From: Desulfurivibrio dismutans | GTDB lineage: Bacteria > Desulfobacterota > Desulfobulbia > Desulfobulbales > Desulfurivibrionaceae | Assembly: GCF_029210385.1 (NCBI RefSeq) | Contig: NZ_JARGDQ010000001.1 | Location: 62,001 to 126,000 of the forward strand | DNA: 64,000 nt | Reading direction: 5' to 3' | Shown here: positions 17,000-25,859 of the stretch, in pieces | Position numbering within the stretch: position 1 is the first letter of the stretch | Layout of the letters: the number at the start of each line of letters is the position of its first letter | The notes under the pieces: model-generated | The model's database searches: none | What the model was told of the DNA's origin: nothing | The model's input: only the letters and a program-made list of their open reading frames with translations | Made by a program: the position numbers and the translations under genes

Positions 17000-19009
17000 T
17001 TACCAGTTGAGTTCTTCTTCTTTCAGGGCCTTAATGCGATCCCGCAGTTCGGCAGCATCTTCAAAGGCCAGCTCCCGGGCCGCCTCCTGCATGGCCTTTT
17101 CCAATTCCCTGATTTCCCGCCGCAGTTCGGCCAGATTTTTAAAGGTCGGCTTGGGCTCCCCGGTTTGCGGCGCAACTTCCACCGTGGCGTAATCCTGTTC
17201 GTAGATGCTGGCCATGATGTCTTTGATCCGGGAACGGATGGTGGCCGGGGTGATGCCGTGGGCCCGGTTGTATTCGGCCTGGATGGCCCGTCGCCGCTCA
17301 GTTTCAGCGATGGTGCGGGCCATGGCTTCACTGACCCGGTCGCCGTAAAGGATTACCAGCCCGTCGGCGTTGCGGGCAGCCCGGCCACAGGTCTGGATCA
17401 GCGAGCGCTCGCTGCGCAGAAAACCTTCCTTGTCGGCATCCAGTACTGCCACCAGGGACACCTCGGGCAGGTCCAACCCCTCCCGCAGCAGGTTGATCCC
17501 CACCAGCACGTCATATTCCCGCCGCCGCAGGTCGCGGAGCAGTTCCATCCGTTCCAAAGTCTTGATATCGGCATGGAGATAGCGCACCCGGACCTCGAGG
17601 TTGGTGTAATACTCGCAAAGATCCTCAGCCATCCGTTTGGTCAGGGTGGTAACCAGCACTGCCTCGTCACGCTCTCCACGTTTACGGATTTCCGCCAGCA
17701 GGTCGTCCACCTGGCCGGTGGCGGGGCGGACCTCGATGGCCGGATCCATCAAGCCGGTGGGGCGGATGATCTGTTCCGCCACTCGCCCCTGGGCCATCTC
17801 CAGCTCATGGTCGCCGGGGGTGGCGGAAACGTAAATGGCCTGGTGCACCCGGGCGGTGAATTCATCGAACATCAGGGGGCGGTTGTCCAACGCTGAGGGC
17901 AGCCGGAAGCCGTATTCGACCAGGGTTTCCTTGCGGGAGCGATCACCCCGGTACATGCCCCGCACCTGGGGAATGCTGACGTGGGATTCATCCACCAGCA
18001 GCAGATAATCATCGGGGAAGTAGTCCAGCAGGGTGGGCGGCGGCGCGCCGGGCGGGCGGCCGGTGAAATGGCGGCTGTAGTTTTCAATGCCGTGGCAGTA
18101 GCCCAGCTCAGCCAGCATCTCCAGGTCGAAGTTGGTACGCTGTTCCAGGCGCTGGGCCTCCAGCAGGCGGCCTGCCGCCTCCAGTTCCCGCAGGCGTTCC
18201 TGCAGTTCGGACTTGATGGTGGTGATGGCCTGCCGCTGCCGGTCTTTAGAGGTGACGAAATGGCTGCCGGGGAAAACCGTGGCTTCCTGCAGTTCGGCAT
18301 GGATCACTCCCCGCAAGGGATCAACCACCCGGATGGCCTCAATGGTGTCGCCGAACAACTCCACCCGCAGGGCCTGTTCCTCTTCATGGACCGGGAAAAT
18401 CTCGACGACATCGCCCCGCACGCGGAAGGTGCCGCGGTGAAATGAATAGTCGTTGCGTTCATAAAGCATGTGCACCAGGCGGCGCTGGATCTCCACCGGC
18501 GGATAATCCTCTCCGACCTTGAGGGCAAGGTGCATGTTCAGATATTCTTCCGGCGAACCCAGGCCGTAAATGCAGGAGACCGAAGCCACGATGACCACGT
18601 CCCGGCGGGTGAGCAGGGCCCGGGTGGCGCCGTGGCGCATCTTGTCGATGGTGTCGTTGATGGCCGAGTCCTTTTCAATGTAGGTGTCGCTCTGGGGAAT
18701 GTAGGCCTCTGGCTGGTAGTAGTCGTAGTAGCTGACAAAGTATTCCACCGCATTATGCGGAAAGAGCTCCCTGAATTCGGAGTAAAGCTGGGCGGCCAGG
18801 GTCTTGTTGGGGGCCAGGATCAAAGCCGGACGGCCGGTTGCGGCGATGACCCTGGCCATGGTGAAGGTCTTGCCCGAACCGGTAACTCCCAGCAGCACCT
18901 GGTGGGGCGCCCCCTGTTCCACCCCCCCGCTGAGCAGTTCGATGGCCCGGGGCTGGTCACCGGCGGGGGTGAAATCGGTGACCATGTTGAAACTGGTGGA
19001 ACTGGTCAT
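17000..19009 (-). CDS. uvrB: excinuclease ABC subunit B, 669 aa
   Basis: Damage-verifying helicase of nucleotide excision repair. Walker A GVTGSGKT near residue 40, the beta-hairpin [12 protein letters not shown], motif [29 protein letters not shown]-type helicase motifs, and a C-terminal UVR domain ([19 protein letters not shown]). I start at ATG 19009 (MTSSTSF), which overlaps the thiL stop by 4 bases; the longer upstream frame is within thiL. Normal length. Confidence 0.97.
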   Translation of the reverse strand: MTSSTSFNMVTDFTPAGDQPRAIELLSGGVEQGAPHQVLLGVTGSGKTFTMARVIAATGRPALILAPNKTLAAQLYSEFRELFPHNAVEYFVSYYDYYQPEAYIPQSDTYIEKDSAINDTIDKMRHGATRALLTRRDVVIVASVSCIYGLGSPEEYLNMHLALKVGEDYPPVEIQRRLVHMLYERNDYSFHRGTFRVRGDVVEIFPVHEEEQALRVELFGDTIEAIRVVDPLRGVIHAELQEATVFPGSHFVTSKDRQRQAITTIKSELQERLRELEAAGRLLEAQRLEQRTNFDLEMLAELGYCHGIENYSRHFTGRPPGAPPPTLLDYFPDDYLLLVDESHVSIPQVRGMYRGDRSRKETLVEYGFRLPSALDNRPLMFDEFTARVHQAIYVSATPGDHELEMAQGRVAEQIIRPTGLMDPAIEVRPATGQVDDLLAEIRKRGERDEAVLVTTLTKRMAEDLCEYYTNLEVRVRYLHADIKTLERMELLRDLRRREYDVLVGINLLREGLDLPEVSLVAVLDADKEGFLRSERSLIQTCGRAARNADGLVILYGDRVSEAMARTIAETERRRAIQAEYNRAHGITPATIRSRIKDIMASIYEQDYATVEVAPQTGEPKPTFKNLAELRREIRELEKAMQEAARELAFEDAAELRDRIKALKEEELNW

Positions 19010-20031
19010 GGGGCAGCTCGAAAATGATCGTAGCCACGGTAGCTGATTTCGCGGCCGGTGCCGTCTGCGTCCCGCAGAATCACCCCGGGGCCGCCGGCCG
19101 GCGGGGCGGTCAGGCAACCGATGCGGGTCAGGGTGGCACCGGCAACGGTACCAGCCAGATTGCTGATGGCCGGATCATGGGCCGGGTCGGCGGTAAAGAG
19201 CAGGTGGTAATCCTCGCCGCCGCCCAGCGCCCAGGAGAGGGGGTCGGCCTGGCAGACGGCGGCGGCCCGGTGGACCAGGGCCGGGATCGGTAGCAACGCC
19301 GCCGCCACTTCGGCGCTGACCCCACTGGCTGTACAGATGTGGGCCAGGTCGGTGGCCAGGCCGTCGGAAAGGTCCATCATGGCGTGCACCAGCCCTGCTG
19401 TCGCCAGCTTTTGCCCCAACTCCACCTGGGCCTGGGGATCGAGGTGGGCCTGTACCGCCGGCTGCCACCGGGGGTCGGTGGCCAGCCCCTGGCGGCAAAG
19501 CTCCAGGCCGCCGGCGGCCAGCCCCAAAGGCCCACCCACCCAGACCGAATCGCCGGGTTGACCGCTGGAGCGCAGGCAGGCTCGCGATTCCGGGCTCTCC
19601 CCGATGACGGTCACCGACAGCAGCAGCCGCTCGGGGCTGTTGACCGTGTCGCCACCAATCAGCACGGCGCCGTAGGCGGCCACTGCTTCGGCCAGTCCGT
19701 CCAGCATGGCATCAAGCCAGGCCGGGTCTTCTTGGTCTCCCAGCCCCAATGAAAGTAGCACATAACGGGGAGTGCCGCCCATGGCGGCAATGTCGCTCAT
19801 GTTCACCGCCACCGCTTTGCGGCCCAGCAGGTGGGGCGGGTGCCAGCGGCGATCGAAGTGTACCCCTTCCACCAGGGTGTCGGTGGTAATCAGGGAGTCC
19901 TGTTGTGGACTTGGTTTCCAGATGGCGCAATCATCCCCGATGCCCTGCCGCAGACCGGCGGGGGGAGACGTCGGGGCGAAGGCGGCGGCGCGGCGGGTGA
20001 TGGCGGTGATCAGGTCCCGTTCTGGGTTCAT
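19006..20031 (-). CDS. thiL: thiamine-monophosphate kinase, 341 aa
   Basis: Makes thiamine pyrophosphate from thiamine monophosphate. The AIR-synthase fold shows [32 protein letters not shown], a central IGGDTVNS and [10 protein letters not shown] near the C-terminus. It overlaps uvrB by ATGA and follows the 132-aa gene by 25 bases, so this is one transcription unit. Confidence 0.95.
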   Translation of the reverse strand: MNPERDLITAITRRAAAFAPTSPPAGLRQGIGDDCAIWKPSPQQDSLITTDTLVEGVHFDRRWHPPHLLGRKAVAVNMSDIAAMGGTPRYVLLSLGLGDQEDPAWLDAMLDGLAEAVAAYGAVLIGGDTVNSPERLLLSVTVIGESPESRACLRSSGQPGDSVWVGGPLGLAAGGLELCRQGLATDPRWQPAVQAHLDPQAQVELGQKLATAGLVHAMMDLSDGLATDLAHICTASGVSAEVAAALLPIPALVHRAAAVCQADPLSWALGGGEDYHLLFTADPAHDPAISNLAGTVAGATLTRIGCLTAPPAGGPGVILRDADGTGREISYRGYDHFRAAP

Positions 20032-20056
20032 GGCGGCGGTTTTCCTTGGCCGGTCG

Positions 20057-20455
20057 CTACTTGATAACTTTCAGATGAGATTTGCGGCGCGGCGCGCTCT
20101 TGCCTGGTTTGGCAGGCTTGGTGGAACTTTCCGCCGGCGCCGCTGTATCTTTGGGGCGCCAGGAAATCGCCTTGATATAACGCTTCTCGCCGCCCATGGT
20201 GAAAACTTCCCGGCCAGTGAACTGTTCCTCCCGCAGGGTCCAGATTACCTGACGGGGCGGGATGGTGAGCAACTGAAAAGTGACATGCCACCATTCGTCC
20301 CGACGGCTGTCGTCACGGACAATTTCAGTGACCACCGCGTAAAAGAGCTGATCGGCGATGATCAGCACGATATCGCTTTCCTGGGTGGTATCCTTAAAGG
20401 GCATGATCTTTCGCAGATCGTGGATGATTTTTTCAATATCGAATTCCTGGCTCAT
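20057..20455 (-). CDS. uncharacterised cytosolic protein, 132 aa
   Basis: I do not recognise the family. ATG 20455 (MSQEFDIEKII) is preceded by GAGGTGG. The first 95 residues look like a compact alpha/beta domain (ADQLFYAVVTEIV, WWHVTFQLLTIPP, FTMGGEKRYIKAISW); the last 35 are Ala/Pro/Lys-rich and probably disordered and basic. No signal peptide or membrane segment. It is the first gene of the thiL-uvrB unit. Confidence 0.75.
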   Translation of the reverse strand: MSQEFDIEKIIHDLRKIMPFKDTTQESDIVLIIADQLFYAVVTEIVRDDSRRDEWWHVTFQLLTIPPRQVIWTLREEQFTGREVFTMGGEKRYIKAISWRPKDTAAPAESSTKPAKPGKSAPRRKSHLKVIK

Positions 20456-20564
20456 AACCACCTCGCAATTGTTAAGCACGGGTCTGAAAAACGGTCGACA
20501 GGTTAACACAGTACCTCAAGCCCTGGCAACGTTGCCGTGCTTTTTCCCAGCAGTTGTGCCAGTC

Positions 20565-20671
20565 GGTAAACGTTCAGGTGCCGTAGATTGCGGCAGGCGG
20601 CCCGGCGCCGCGTACACTGGTACGCAAGCTGGGCCGAACGCCGCAAGATGCGGTGCGGCTGAACATTTACC
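20565..20671. repeat. dispersed palindromic repeat, copy C
   Basis: 107-bp imperfect palindrome, inverted relative to copies A and E. Outer arms GGTAAACGTTCAG/CTGAACATTTACC, inner blocks CGCCGCAAGATGCGGTGC, and a centre CGCGTACACTGGTACGC. It lies between the divergent 132-aa gene and the sigma-factor promoter. Confidence 0.85.
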
Positions 20672-20744
20672 AAAAACTCGAGCTTGCTTTGCGGCGGGTC
20701 TGCGGCTACCATGTACCCGTTTAATAAAAAACTGAACGGGGGCG

Positions 20745-20771
20745 GGAACTTTCGAGGAGTACCGGCTGTCC
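20745..20771 (+). promoter_or_regulatory. ECF/sigmaE-type promoter ahead of the sigma gene
   Basis: GGAACTT (20745-20751), 15 bp, then TGTCC (20767-20771). The same motif with identical spacing occurs at 22407-22433, which argues for self-regulation by the sigma factor encoded 40 bp downstream. Confidence 0.65.
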
Positions 20772-20810
20772 GTTAACTACGGAAGGAACCTCGGACCTCT
20801 ATTATTCCGG

Positions 20811-21380
20811 ATGCCTAAACAGGAAGAAAACGAAAGCGCGGAACTGGTTCGAGCCCTGCGAAATGGTGATGACCGGGCCTTTGCCGACTTGGTTCGGCTG
20901 CACCAGGGAAGGATTTACAATCTGGCGCTCAACTACGTCAAAGACGAAGAAGAGGCCAAAGATCTGACCCAGGATATTTTTATCACCGTCCATCGTTCTT
21001 TGGCCAGTCTGCGGGATGAAGCCAAATTTGGCGCCTGGCTTTATCAGTTGGCCCTTAATCATTGCCGTAATCGTTACAAAAGGTTGCAGCGGCGCGGATT
21101 TTTTCGCAGCAGCTCGGTTGATGACCCCGATTATCCTCTGCACCTGACCGACGGCGAATCTCCGGAGGGGTTGCTGGGTCGCCGTGATCAGGACCGGCTG
21201 GTGCGCCTCGCCATTGCCGAGCTGGCGCCGGCGGAAAAGGAGATCATCCTGTTGCGGGATATCGAAGAACTCTCTTACGACGAAATCGGCGATATTTTAG
21301 CGATTCCGTTGGGGACGGTGAAGTCTAAGCTGAACCGGGCCCGTCTGGCCCTGAAAAGCCGTTTGGAAAAAATTTTGTAA
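20811..21380 (+). CDS. ECF-type RNA polymerase sigma factor, 189 aa
   Basis: RpoE-like sigma factor. Region 2 at about residues 12-85 (DEEEAKDLTQDIFITVHRSL, FGAWLYQLALNHCRN) and region 4 at about 130-185 (LSYDEIGDILAIPLGTVKSKLNRARLALKSRL). It is followed after 36 bp by a zinc-finger anti-sigma factor, then by degP, the classic envelope-stress set. An ECF promoter motif lies just upstream, so it probably activates its own gene. Confidence 0.93.
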   Translation: MPKQEENESAELVRALRNGDDRAFADLVRLHQGRIYNLALNYVKDEEEAKDLTQDIFITVHRSLASLRDEAKFGAWLYQLALNHCRNRYKRLQRRGFFRSSSVDDPDYPLHLTDGESPEGLLGRRDQDRLVRLAIAELAPAEKEIILLRDIEELSYDEIGDILAIPLGTVKSKLNRARLALKSRLEKIL

Positions 21381-21416
21381 TCGTCTCCGTGGTAAAACCA
21401 TCTTCAGAGGATATCT

Positions 21417-22277
21417 ATGGATTGTGCCCAGCTCCCTTCGCTGTACACTGCCCGTCTTGACCAGGAACTGACACAAGAAGAGCAGGCGGCCTTTGATGGT
21501 CATCTGGTGGCCTGCGCCGACTGTGCTCGGCAATGGCGCCTTTTTCAGGCCACCATGGACCGGCTTTACGACCTGGAGCCCCTGCCGGCTCCGCCGGATC
21601 TGTTGCCCGGCATTATGGCTGCGGTGGAGCGGCGAAAAGCGTTTGCTCCGACCTGGCTGGCCCGGCTGCTGGCCTGGTGGCAACGGCAGGACTTTTCGGT
21701 GTCGGTGCCCACCGCTGCCGGTACGGTGGCTACCGCCATGCTGCTGGCAGTGCTGGTGAAGAACTCCATGATCCCCTGGCCGCTGGCCGCCCCCCTGGAA
21801 GCGCCGGTGACCGACAGCCAGCCCCGGGCCAGCCAGGTTGCCGGCCTGGTCGGCGATAGCCCCCGGCTGCCGCTGCCCGATGCCACCCTGGCCGCCACTT
21901 CTCCCCGCCGCTATCAGGCGCCCATCGTTGCCCCCGATTTTACTCCCGGTCACACTTATGATACCGTTCCGTCCCATCGCTCGTCACTTCCAGGACTAAA
22001 TATGCAACGGCCCGATGTGCTGGTGGTTTTCGAGGTGAATCAAGGTGATGATCTGGATAGCTTTCTTGCGGACTGTAATTCCCAGTCCTCTTGGCGGGTG
22101 GGGTATCCCGGCCGGGATATGATGCTGCTGGAACTGCCTCCCTGTGAACTCCCCCGGCTGCGAGAACTGCTGGCCGGCAAGTCCGCCGCCATTGCTCCGG
22201 TGGCGGCTCTGTCGCCCGATTTCGCCCAGGACCTGGAGTCGGTCAAGGTGGCCATTCGCTTCCGGCAGCCGGAATAA
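21417..22277 (+). CDS. membrane-anchored zinc-finger anti-sigma factor, 286 aa
   Basis: Holds the sigma factor inactive at the membrane. The N-terminus has the anti-sigma zinc motif: a His-x3-Cys-x2-Cys in HLVACADC with the earlier DCAQLPSLY and LDQELTQEEQAAFDGH. A membrane segment lies at about residues 103-120 (AAGTVATAMLLAVLV). The periplasmic part (about 185-286) is a distinct domain with VLVVFEVNQGDDLDSFL and MMLLELPPCELPRL strands that I do not recognise; it may sense envelope damage or be the site of regulated proteolysis. Confidence 0.85.
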   Translation: MDCAQLPSLYTARLDQELTQEEQAAFDGHLVACADCARQWRLFQATMDRLYDLEPLPAPPDLLPGIMAAVERRKAFAPTWLARLLAWWQRQDFSVSVPTAAGTVATAMLLAVLVKNSMIPWPLAAPLEAPVTDSQPRASQVAGLVGDSPRLPLPDATLAATSPRRYQAPIVAPDFTPGHTYDTVPSHRSSLPGLNMQRPDVLVVFEVNQGDDLDSFLADCNSQSSWRVGYPGRDMMLLELPPCELPRLRELLAGKSAAIAPVAALSPDFAQDLESVKVAIRFRQPE

Positions 22278-22341
22278 TTTTTAGAAACCCGCCAAACATG
22301 TTGGTCGGAAACAAAAGAACAGTCAGTTATAAAGAGTTCCC

Positions 22342-22377
22342 GGTCGGCGGCGCGGCTTTTTGCGACGCCGACCATTT
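22342..22377 (+). terminator. terminator after the sigma/anti-sigma operon
   Basis: Stem GGTCGGCG-g-CGC paired with GCG-a-CGCCGACC, then ATTTTG. Confidence 0.6.
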
Positions 22378-22406
22378 TGATCTGCAGTCGGCGTCGATAT
22401 TTTTCC

Positions 22407-22433
22407 GGAACATTGTTGCATCAGACGCTGTCC
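22407..22433 (+). promoter_or_regulatory. second ECF/sigmaE-type promoter
   Basis: GGAACAT (22407-22413), 15 bp, TGTCC (22429-22433). Same -35, -10 and spacing as 20745-20771. The expected start point, about 7 bp on, coincides with the base of the first hairpin of the candidate RNA at 22440. Confidence 0.65.
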
Positions 22434-22439
22434 TGGTTG

Positions 22440-22548
22440 CAGGTGCGTTGCTTAACGCGCCTGTTTCTTCCTTTCCCCTTTGCTTTCATGGCGAAGGGCC
22501 CTCCAGGGACCGCTGCGGCCTGCCCGATCGCAGCGGTCCCCTTTTTTG
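22440..22548 (+). ncRNA. candidate ECF-sigma-dependent small RNA, about 109 nt
   Basis: Starts 7 bp after an ECF-type -10 and ends at a strong intrinsic terminator. Parts: a 5-prime hairpin (CAGG-t-GCGTT-loop-AACGC-g-CCTG, 22440-22463), a pyrimidine-rich unpaired stretch (22464-22488, containing CTTCCTTTCCCC) able to pair with Shine-Dalgarno sequences, and a terminator stem GGGACCGCTGCG/CGCAGCGGTCCC followed by CTTTTTT (22506-22547). No ORF fits. The layout matches sigmaE-dependent repressor RNAs such as MicA and RybB in enterics, though no homology is claimed. It could also be a terminated degP leader. Confidence 0.55.
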
Positions 22549-22564
22549 CAGCCGCCGGCCTGGC

Positions 22565-22592
22565 TTGACAACGGCCGGGCAGCCGTTAGAGT
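22565..22592 (+). promoter_or_regulatory. sigma70-type promoter for degP
   Basis: TTGACA (22565-22570), 16 bp, TAGAGT (22587-22592), located after the terminator at 22506-22548, so degP can be transcribed independently. Confidence 0.55.
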
Positions 22593-22638
22593 ACAACCGT
22601 ACCGTTACCAATCATAAAAAATATTTTAAGGAGATTCC

Positions 22639-24093
22639 ATGAACCGCTCAATTACCACGCTTCGGGCCGGGACTGCGGCTCGCCTGTTGACAATGTTCTC
22701 CCTTACAGCCCTGTTGATGCTGGTGGCCACTACCGGTCGGGCGGCGCCTCCGCCTTCCTTTGCCGATCTGGCGGAGAAGCTCGGTCCGTCAGTGGTCAAT
22801 ATTTATACCACCCAGACGGTTCAGGCTCCCAGTTCACCCCATCATTTTTTCTTTGAAGGAGAAGAACTGCCGGAACTGTTCAGGCGTTTTTTCGATTCCC
22901 CTTCGCCCCACTCCCGGCCGCCCCGGGGAACCCCGCCGCGGGAGATGCAGCGTACCAGTCTGGGTTCCGGCGTGATCATCTCGCCTGACGGCTACATTGT
23001 CACCAATAACCATGTGGTGGAGAACGCCGATTCCATTAATATCCGGCTGACCAATTTCGAGGAATATGACGCCGAGGTGGTGGGGCGGGATCCTAAAACC
23101 GACCTGGCCCTGCTTAAAATCGAGGCCAAAAGCGCGTTGCCCGCCGTCAAGATGGGTGACTCCGATGCTCTGCGGGTGGGTGACTGGGTAATCGCCATCG
23201 GCAACCCCTTTGGTTTTGAGCAGACCGTCACCGCTGGGATTGTCAGTGGTAAGGGGCGCTCGTTGGGTAGCGGTCCGTATGAAAACTTTATCCAGACCGA
23301 CGCCTCCATCAACCCCGGTAATTCCGGCGGCCCGCTGTTTAACCTGCAGGGTGAGATGGTGGGGATCAATACCGCCATATACTCCCGAGGGGGGGGCAAC
23401 ATCGGCATCGGTTTTGCAATTCCGGTGAACATGGCCAAAAATATCATTGACCAGATCCGTGAGCATGGCACCGTGACTCGGGGTTGGCTGGGGGTGTTGA
23501 TTCAACACGTGACCCCGGAATTGGCGCGCCAGTTTCAGTTGGATCGGCCCATTGGCGCCCTGGTGGGCGAGGTTTCGCCGGAGAGTCCGGCGGCCGAGGC
23601 CGGCATGCGCCCTGGTGATGTGATTGTTGAGTACGATGGTAAAAAGATCACCCAGATGAGTATGGTTCCCACCCTGGTGTCTCAGACCCCGGTGGGGCAG
23701 GAGGTGCTGGTGAAGGTGATCCGCCGGGGCCAGGAACAAGATTTGCTGGTCACCATCGGTAAACTTGATGAAGACGATCAGTTGCCGGTGCCCCGTACCC
23801 AGGAAGCCGAAGAAAAACTGGGCCTGGGGGCCCAGGAATTGACCGAAGAAGTGGCCCGCTCGTTGGGCCTCAAGGATCCGATCGGGGTGCTGATCTCCCA
23901 CGTTGAACCGGGTTCGCCGGCGCAGCGGGCTGGTTTGCGCCGCGGGGAGGTGATCGTTGAGGTCAACCAACAGCCGGTCGGCAACCTGGCCGAGTATGGC
24001 GAAATGATGGAACAGGCTCTGGAGAAGGGCGAGGTGCTGCTGCTGGTTAACCGCGGCGGCCAGCACCGCTATGTGGCGATCAGTATCCGCTAG
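22639..24093 (+). CDS. degP: periplasmic serine protease DegP/HtrA, 484 aa
   Basis: Protease-chaperone for misfolded envelope proteins. Signal peptide about 1-35 ending GRAAP. Catalytic triad in VTNNHVV, KTDLALLKI and NPGNSGGPL. Two PDZ domains follow: about 285-375 (RGWLGVLIQHVTPELA) and about 400-484 (GVLISHVEPGSPAQRAGL). AAGGAG lies just before the start. It adjoins the ECF sigma/anti-sigma genes and a candidate ECF-controlled RNA, fitting an envelope-stress regulon. Confidence 0.96.
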   Translation: MNRSITTLRAGTAARLLTMFSLTALLMLVATTGRAAPPPSFADLAEKLGPSVVNIYTTQTVQAPSSPHHFFFEGEELPELFRRFFDSPSPHSRPPRGTPPREMQRTSLGSGVIISPDGYIVTNNHVVENADSINIRLTNFEEYDAEVVGRDPKTDLALLKIEAKSALPAVKMGDSDALRVGDWVIAIGNPFGFEQTVTAGIVSGKGRSLGSGPYENFIQTDASINPGNSGGPLFNLQGEMVGINTAIYSRGGGNIGIGFAIPVNMAKNIIDQIREHGTVTRGWLGVLIQHVTPELARQFQLDRPIGALVGEVSPESPAAEAGMRPGDVIVEYDGKKITQMSMVPTLVSQTPVGQEVLVKVIRRGQEQDLLVTIGKLDEDDQLPVPRTQEAEEKLGLGAQELTEEVARSLGLKDPIGVLISHVEPGSPAQRAGLRRGEVIVEVNQQPVGNLAEYGEMMEQALEKGEVLLLVNRGGQHRYVAISIR

Positions 24094-24120
24094 GTGAAAG
24101 CCTGGCAGCGTTGTATGCCA

Positions 24121-24171
24121 GACGATCAGCCTGACCTTCGCCGTCGAACTGAGTGGGTCAGGCTGATCGTC
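24121..24171. terminator. 16-bp perfect stem after degP
   Basis: GACGATCAGCCTGACC (24121-24136) and its exact complement (24156-24171) flank a 19-nt loop. No T-run follows. It may slow exonucleases or end transcription with help; it is not a member of the GTAC palindrome family. Confidence 0.5.
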
Positions 24172-24221
24172 CAGGCCGCGGCTTAAGTAAGGATTGCAAA
24201 TTTACAAGGGAGGAGATGGTC

Positions 24222-24974
24222 ATGTCCGTTAGCCCGGCCGGAGGTCGTTTGTGGGGTTTGCTTGGCGGGCTGGTGTTGCTGGTTTCGTTGGTGGTGGGCG
24301 GTTGTGCCTATCGTGACCGGGTGGCGCCACTGGATCTGCCCGACCCGGAACGGGGGGCGGTGGAGATCAACGGGGTGATGGTCAGCGCCCTGGCTTTTGT
24401 TGACCCCAAGCAGGCCCAGGAAGCTTTCGGCTTTAACGCCCGGCGAGCCGGGCTGTTGCCGGTGCAGTTGACCTTTCAGAATGACAGCGCCGATGAGGTG
24501 GTGGTCAATACCGGCCAGACCTTCCTGGTCGACCAGGAGAACCGGGCCTGGCCCGTACTGTCCCAGGACCGGGCCCACGCCCGGGCCAAGGGCCACGTGG
24601 AGGTGGGCGAAACAGTGCGGGAAGCCGGGCGGCCGGCCCTGTTGCTGGGGGCGGCCGGGGCCGTGGTGGGAGCGGCTTTCGGACTGGTAACCGGCGAAAA
24701 TGTCGGGGCCGCCGCCGGTAAAGGGGCAGCCATCGGGGTGGCCGGTGGGGTGCTGGGCGGCGGGGCCGAAGGCTATGCCGCCATCGGTGCCCGGGTGCGT
24801 CGCGACCTGGCTGAAAAATCCCTGACCAGCGGGCCAATCCGGCCCAATCAGATCGGCTACGGAGTGCTGTTTTTCCCCGGCGAACCGGGAGCCGAGGCTG
24901 ATACGGTTGAAGAACTGCGGTTGGCCTTGCAGATCGGACAGCAGCAGCACATCATTCGGTTGCCGCTCAGGTAG
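24222..24974 (+). CDS. lipoprotein with glycine-zipper segment, 250 aa
   Basis: Exported lipoprotein; lipobox VVGGC puts the acylated Cys near residue 27. The body has a beta-rich part (about 40-130: VEINGVMVSALAFVDPKQAQ), then a Gly/Ala zipper (about 145-190: LLLGAAGAVVGAAFGLVTG) that may insert in a membrane, then another beta-rich end. GGGAGGAG sits best for ATG 24222, not the in-frame ATG two codons earlier. Family unknown to me. Downstream of degP, so possibly part of the envelope-stress group. Confidence 0.75.
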   Translation: MSVSPAGGRLWGLLGGLVLLVSLVVGGCAYRDRVAPLDLPDPERGAVEINGVMVSALAFVDPKQAQEAFGFNARRAGLLPVQLTFQNDSADEVVVNTGQTFLVDQENRAWPVLSQDRAHARAKGHVEVGETVREAGRPALLLGAAGAVVGAAFGLVTGENVGAAAGKGAAIGVAGGVLGGGAEGYAAIGARVRRDLAEKSLTSGPIRPNQIGYGVLFFPGEPGAEADTVEELRLALQIGQQQHIIRLPLR

Positions 24975-25015
24975 CGAGTCCGGAACCGGGGCCGGGGGCT
25001 TTTCCCCGGATCTGG

Positions 25016-25777
25016 TCAGCCCAGTTTACCGTGCTCCTGCAGGGCCTGCAGGAGCGGGCCGAAAAGCTGTCGGTAGTCGTGGCGGGCTTTTTTCAGAACC
25101 AGCTTGATCCGTTCGAGATCATGTTCGTTGACCGTCAGGTTGGCGCTGAGGGTTAAGGCTTCCAGGTCGTAGAGGGTGTGCAAATTCGGCCCGACAAGTA
25201 CGTAAAGCAGCAGTCGGCGGCTGGCCATGGGCATCCTGCGCATGTGCCGATGAAAGCTTGAATCGGCCAGCTTATCGCCTTCAAAATCGCTGTGCAGAAC
25301 CACGGCGGCAAAATTGACAAACCGCATCCGCTCGATGGCCGCCGCTGCCGATGGCGGGTATTCCACCTGATATTCCAGTTCTTCCAGCGCTGCCGCCACC
25401 CGCTGGCGTTTATCGTCGTCGGGCATCAGAACCATGGCCAAGGGCACATCATCGATGGCCTCGTCGGTGCGGCTCTCTTCCTGCTGTCGCAGCAGGCTGA
25501 TATCCGGCGGTTGGGGTGCCTTGGGGGGCAGGTCGTCAGGAGTGGCCGGTGGGGTTTGAGCGGGCGCCGCTGCCTTGGTGGCTTTGGGGGTGGGCTCATC
25601 TTTGGCTGCCTGGGCCAGGTTGCCGTCATGCCGCAAATGGATGGGCTCATTACAGATGGGACAGCTTATTTTCAGGGTTTTCCCTGCGGGTAAAGCGCCA
25701 ACGGCCCGGGCGACTTTTTCCTGTTGCGCCTCGGTCAGTTGCAGCTTGTTATGGCAGTGGGGGCATTGTGACAGCAT
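25016..25777 (-). CDS. zinc-ribbon protein with degenerate receiver-like domain, 253 aa
   Basis: Residues 1-50 form an MJ0042-like zinc ribbon (CPHCHNKL and CPICNEPI). A Pro/Ala-rich linker (about 60-105) follows. Residues about 115-240 resemble a receiver fold by layout (AMVLMPDDDKRQRVAAALEEL, FVNFAAVVLHSDFEGD), with DDD and a possible Asp but no clear conserved Lys, so phosphorylation is doubtful. It is 82 bp downstream of the PilT-like gene on the same strand, suggesting a link to pilus control. Function is inference. Confidence 0.65.
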   Translation of the reverse strand: MLSQCPHCHNKLQLTEAQQEKVARAVGALPAGKTLKISCPICNEPIHLRHDGNLAQAAKDEPTPKATKAAAPAQTPPATPDDLPPKAPQPPDISLLRQQEESRTDEAIDDVPLAMVLMPDDDKRQRVAAALEELEYQVEYPPSAAAAIERMRFVNFAAVVLHSDFEGDKLADSSFHRHMRRMPMASRRLLLYVLVGPNLHTLYDLEALTLSANLTVNEHDLERIKLVLKKARHDYRQLFGPLLQALQEHGKLG

Positions 25778-25859
25778 TCTGTTCTCCCGGGTAATTCAGT
25801 TGGGGCGATGTCGCCGGGTATGGCTCGCTTTTGGGTGGCGGTCATGTTCGGGTAAAGCT

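Noticed and set aside
22834-24066. 410-aa open frame opposite degP
   Set aside because: Antisense shadow of a gene with intact protease motifs.
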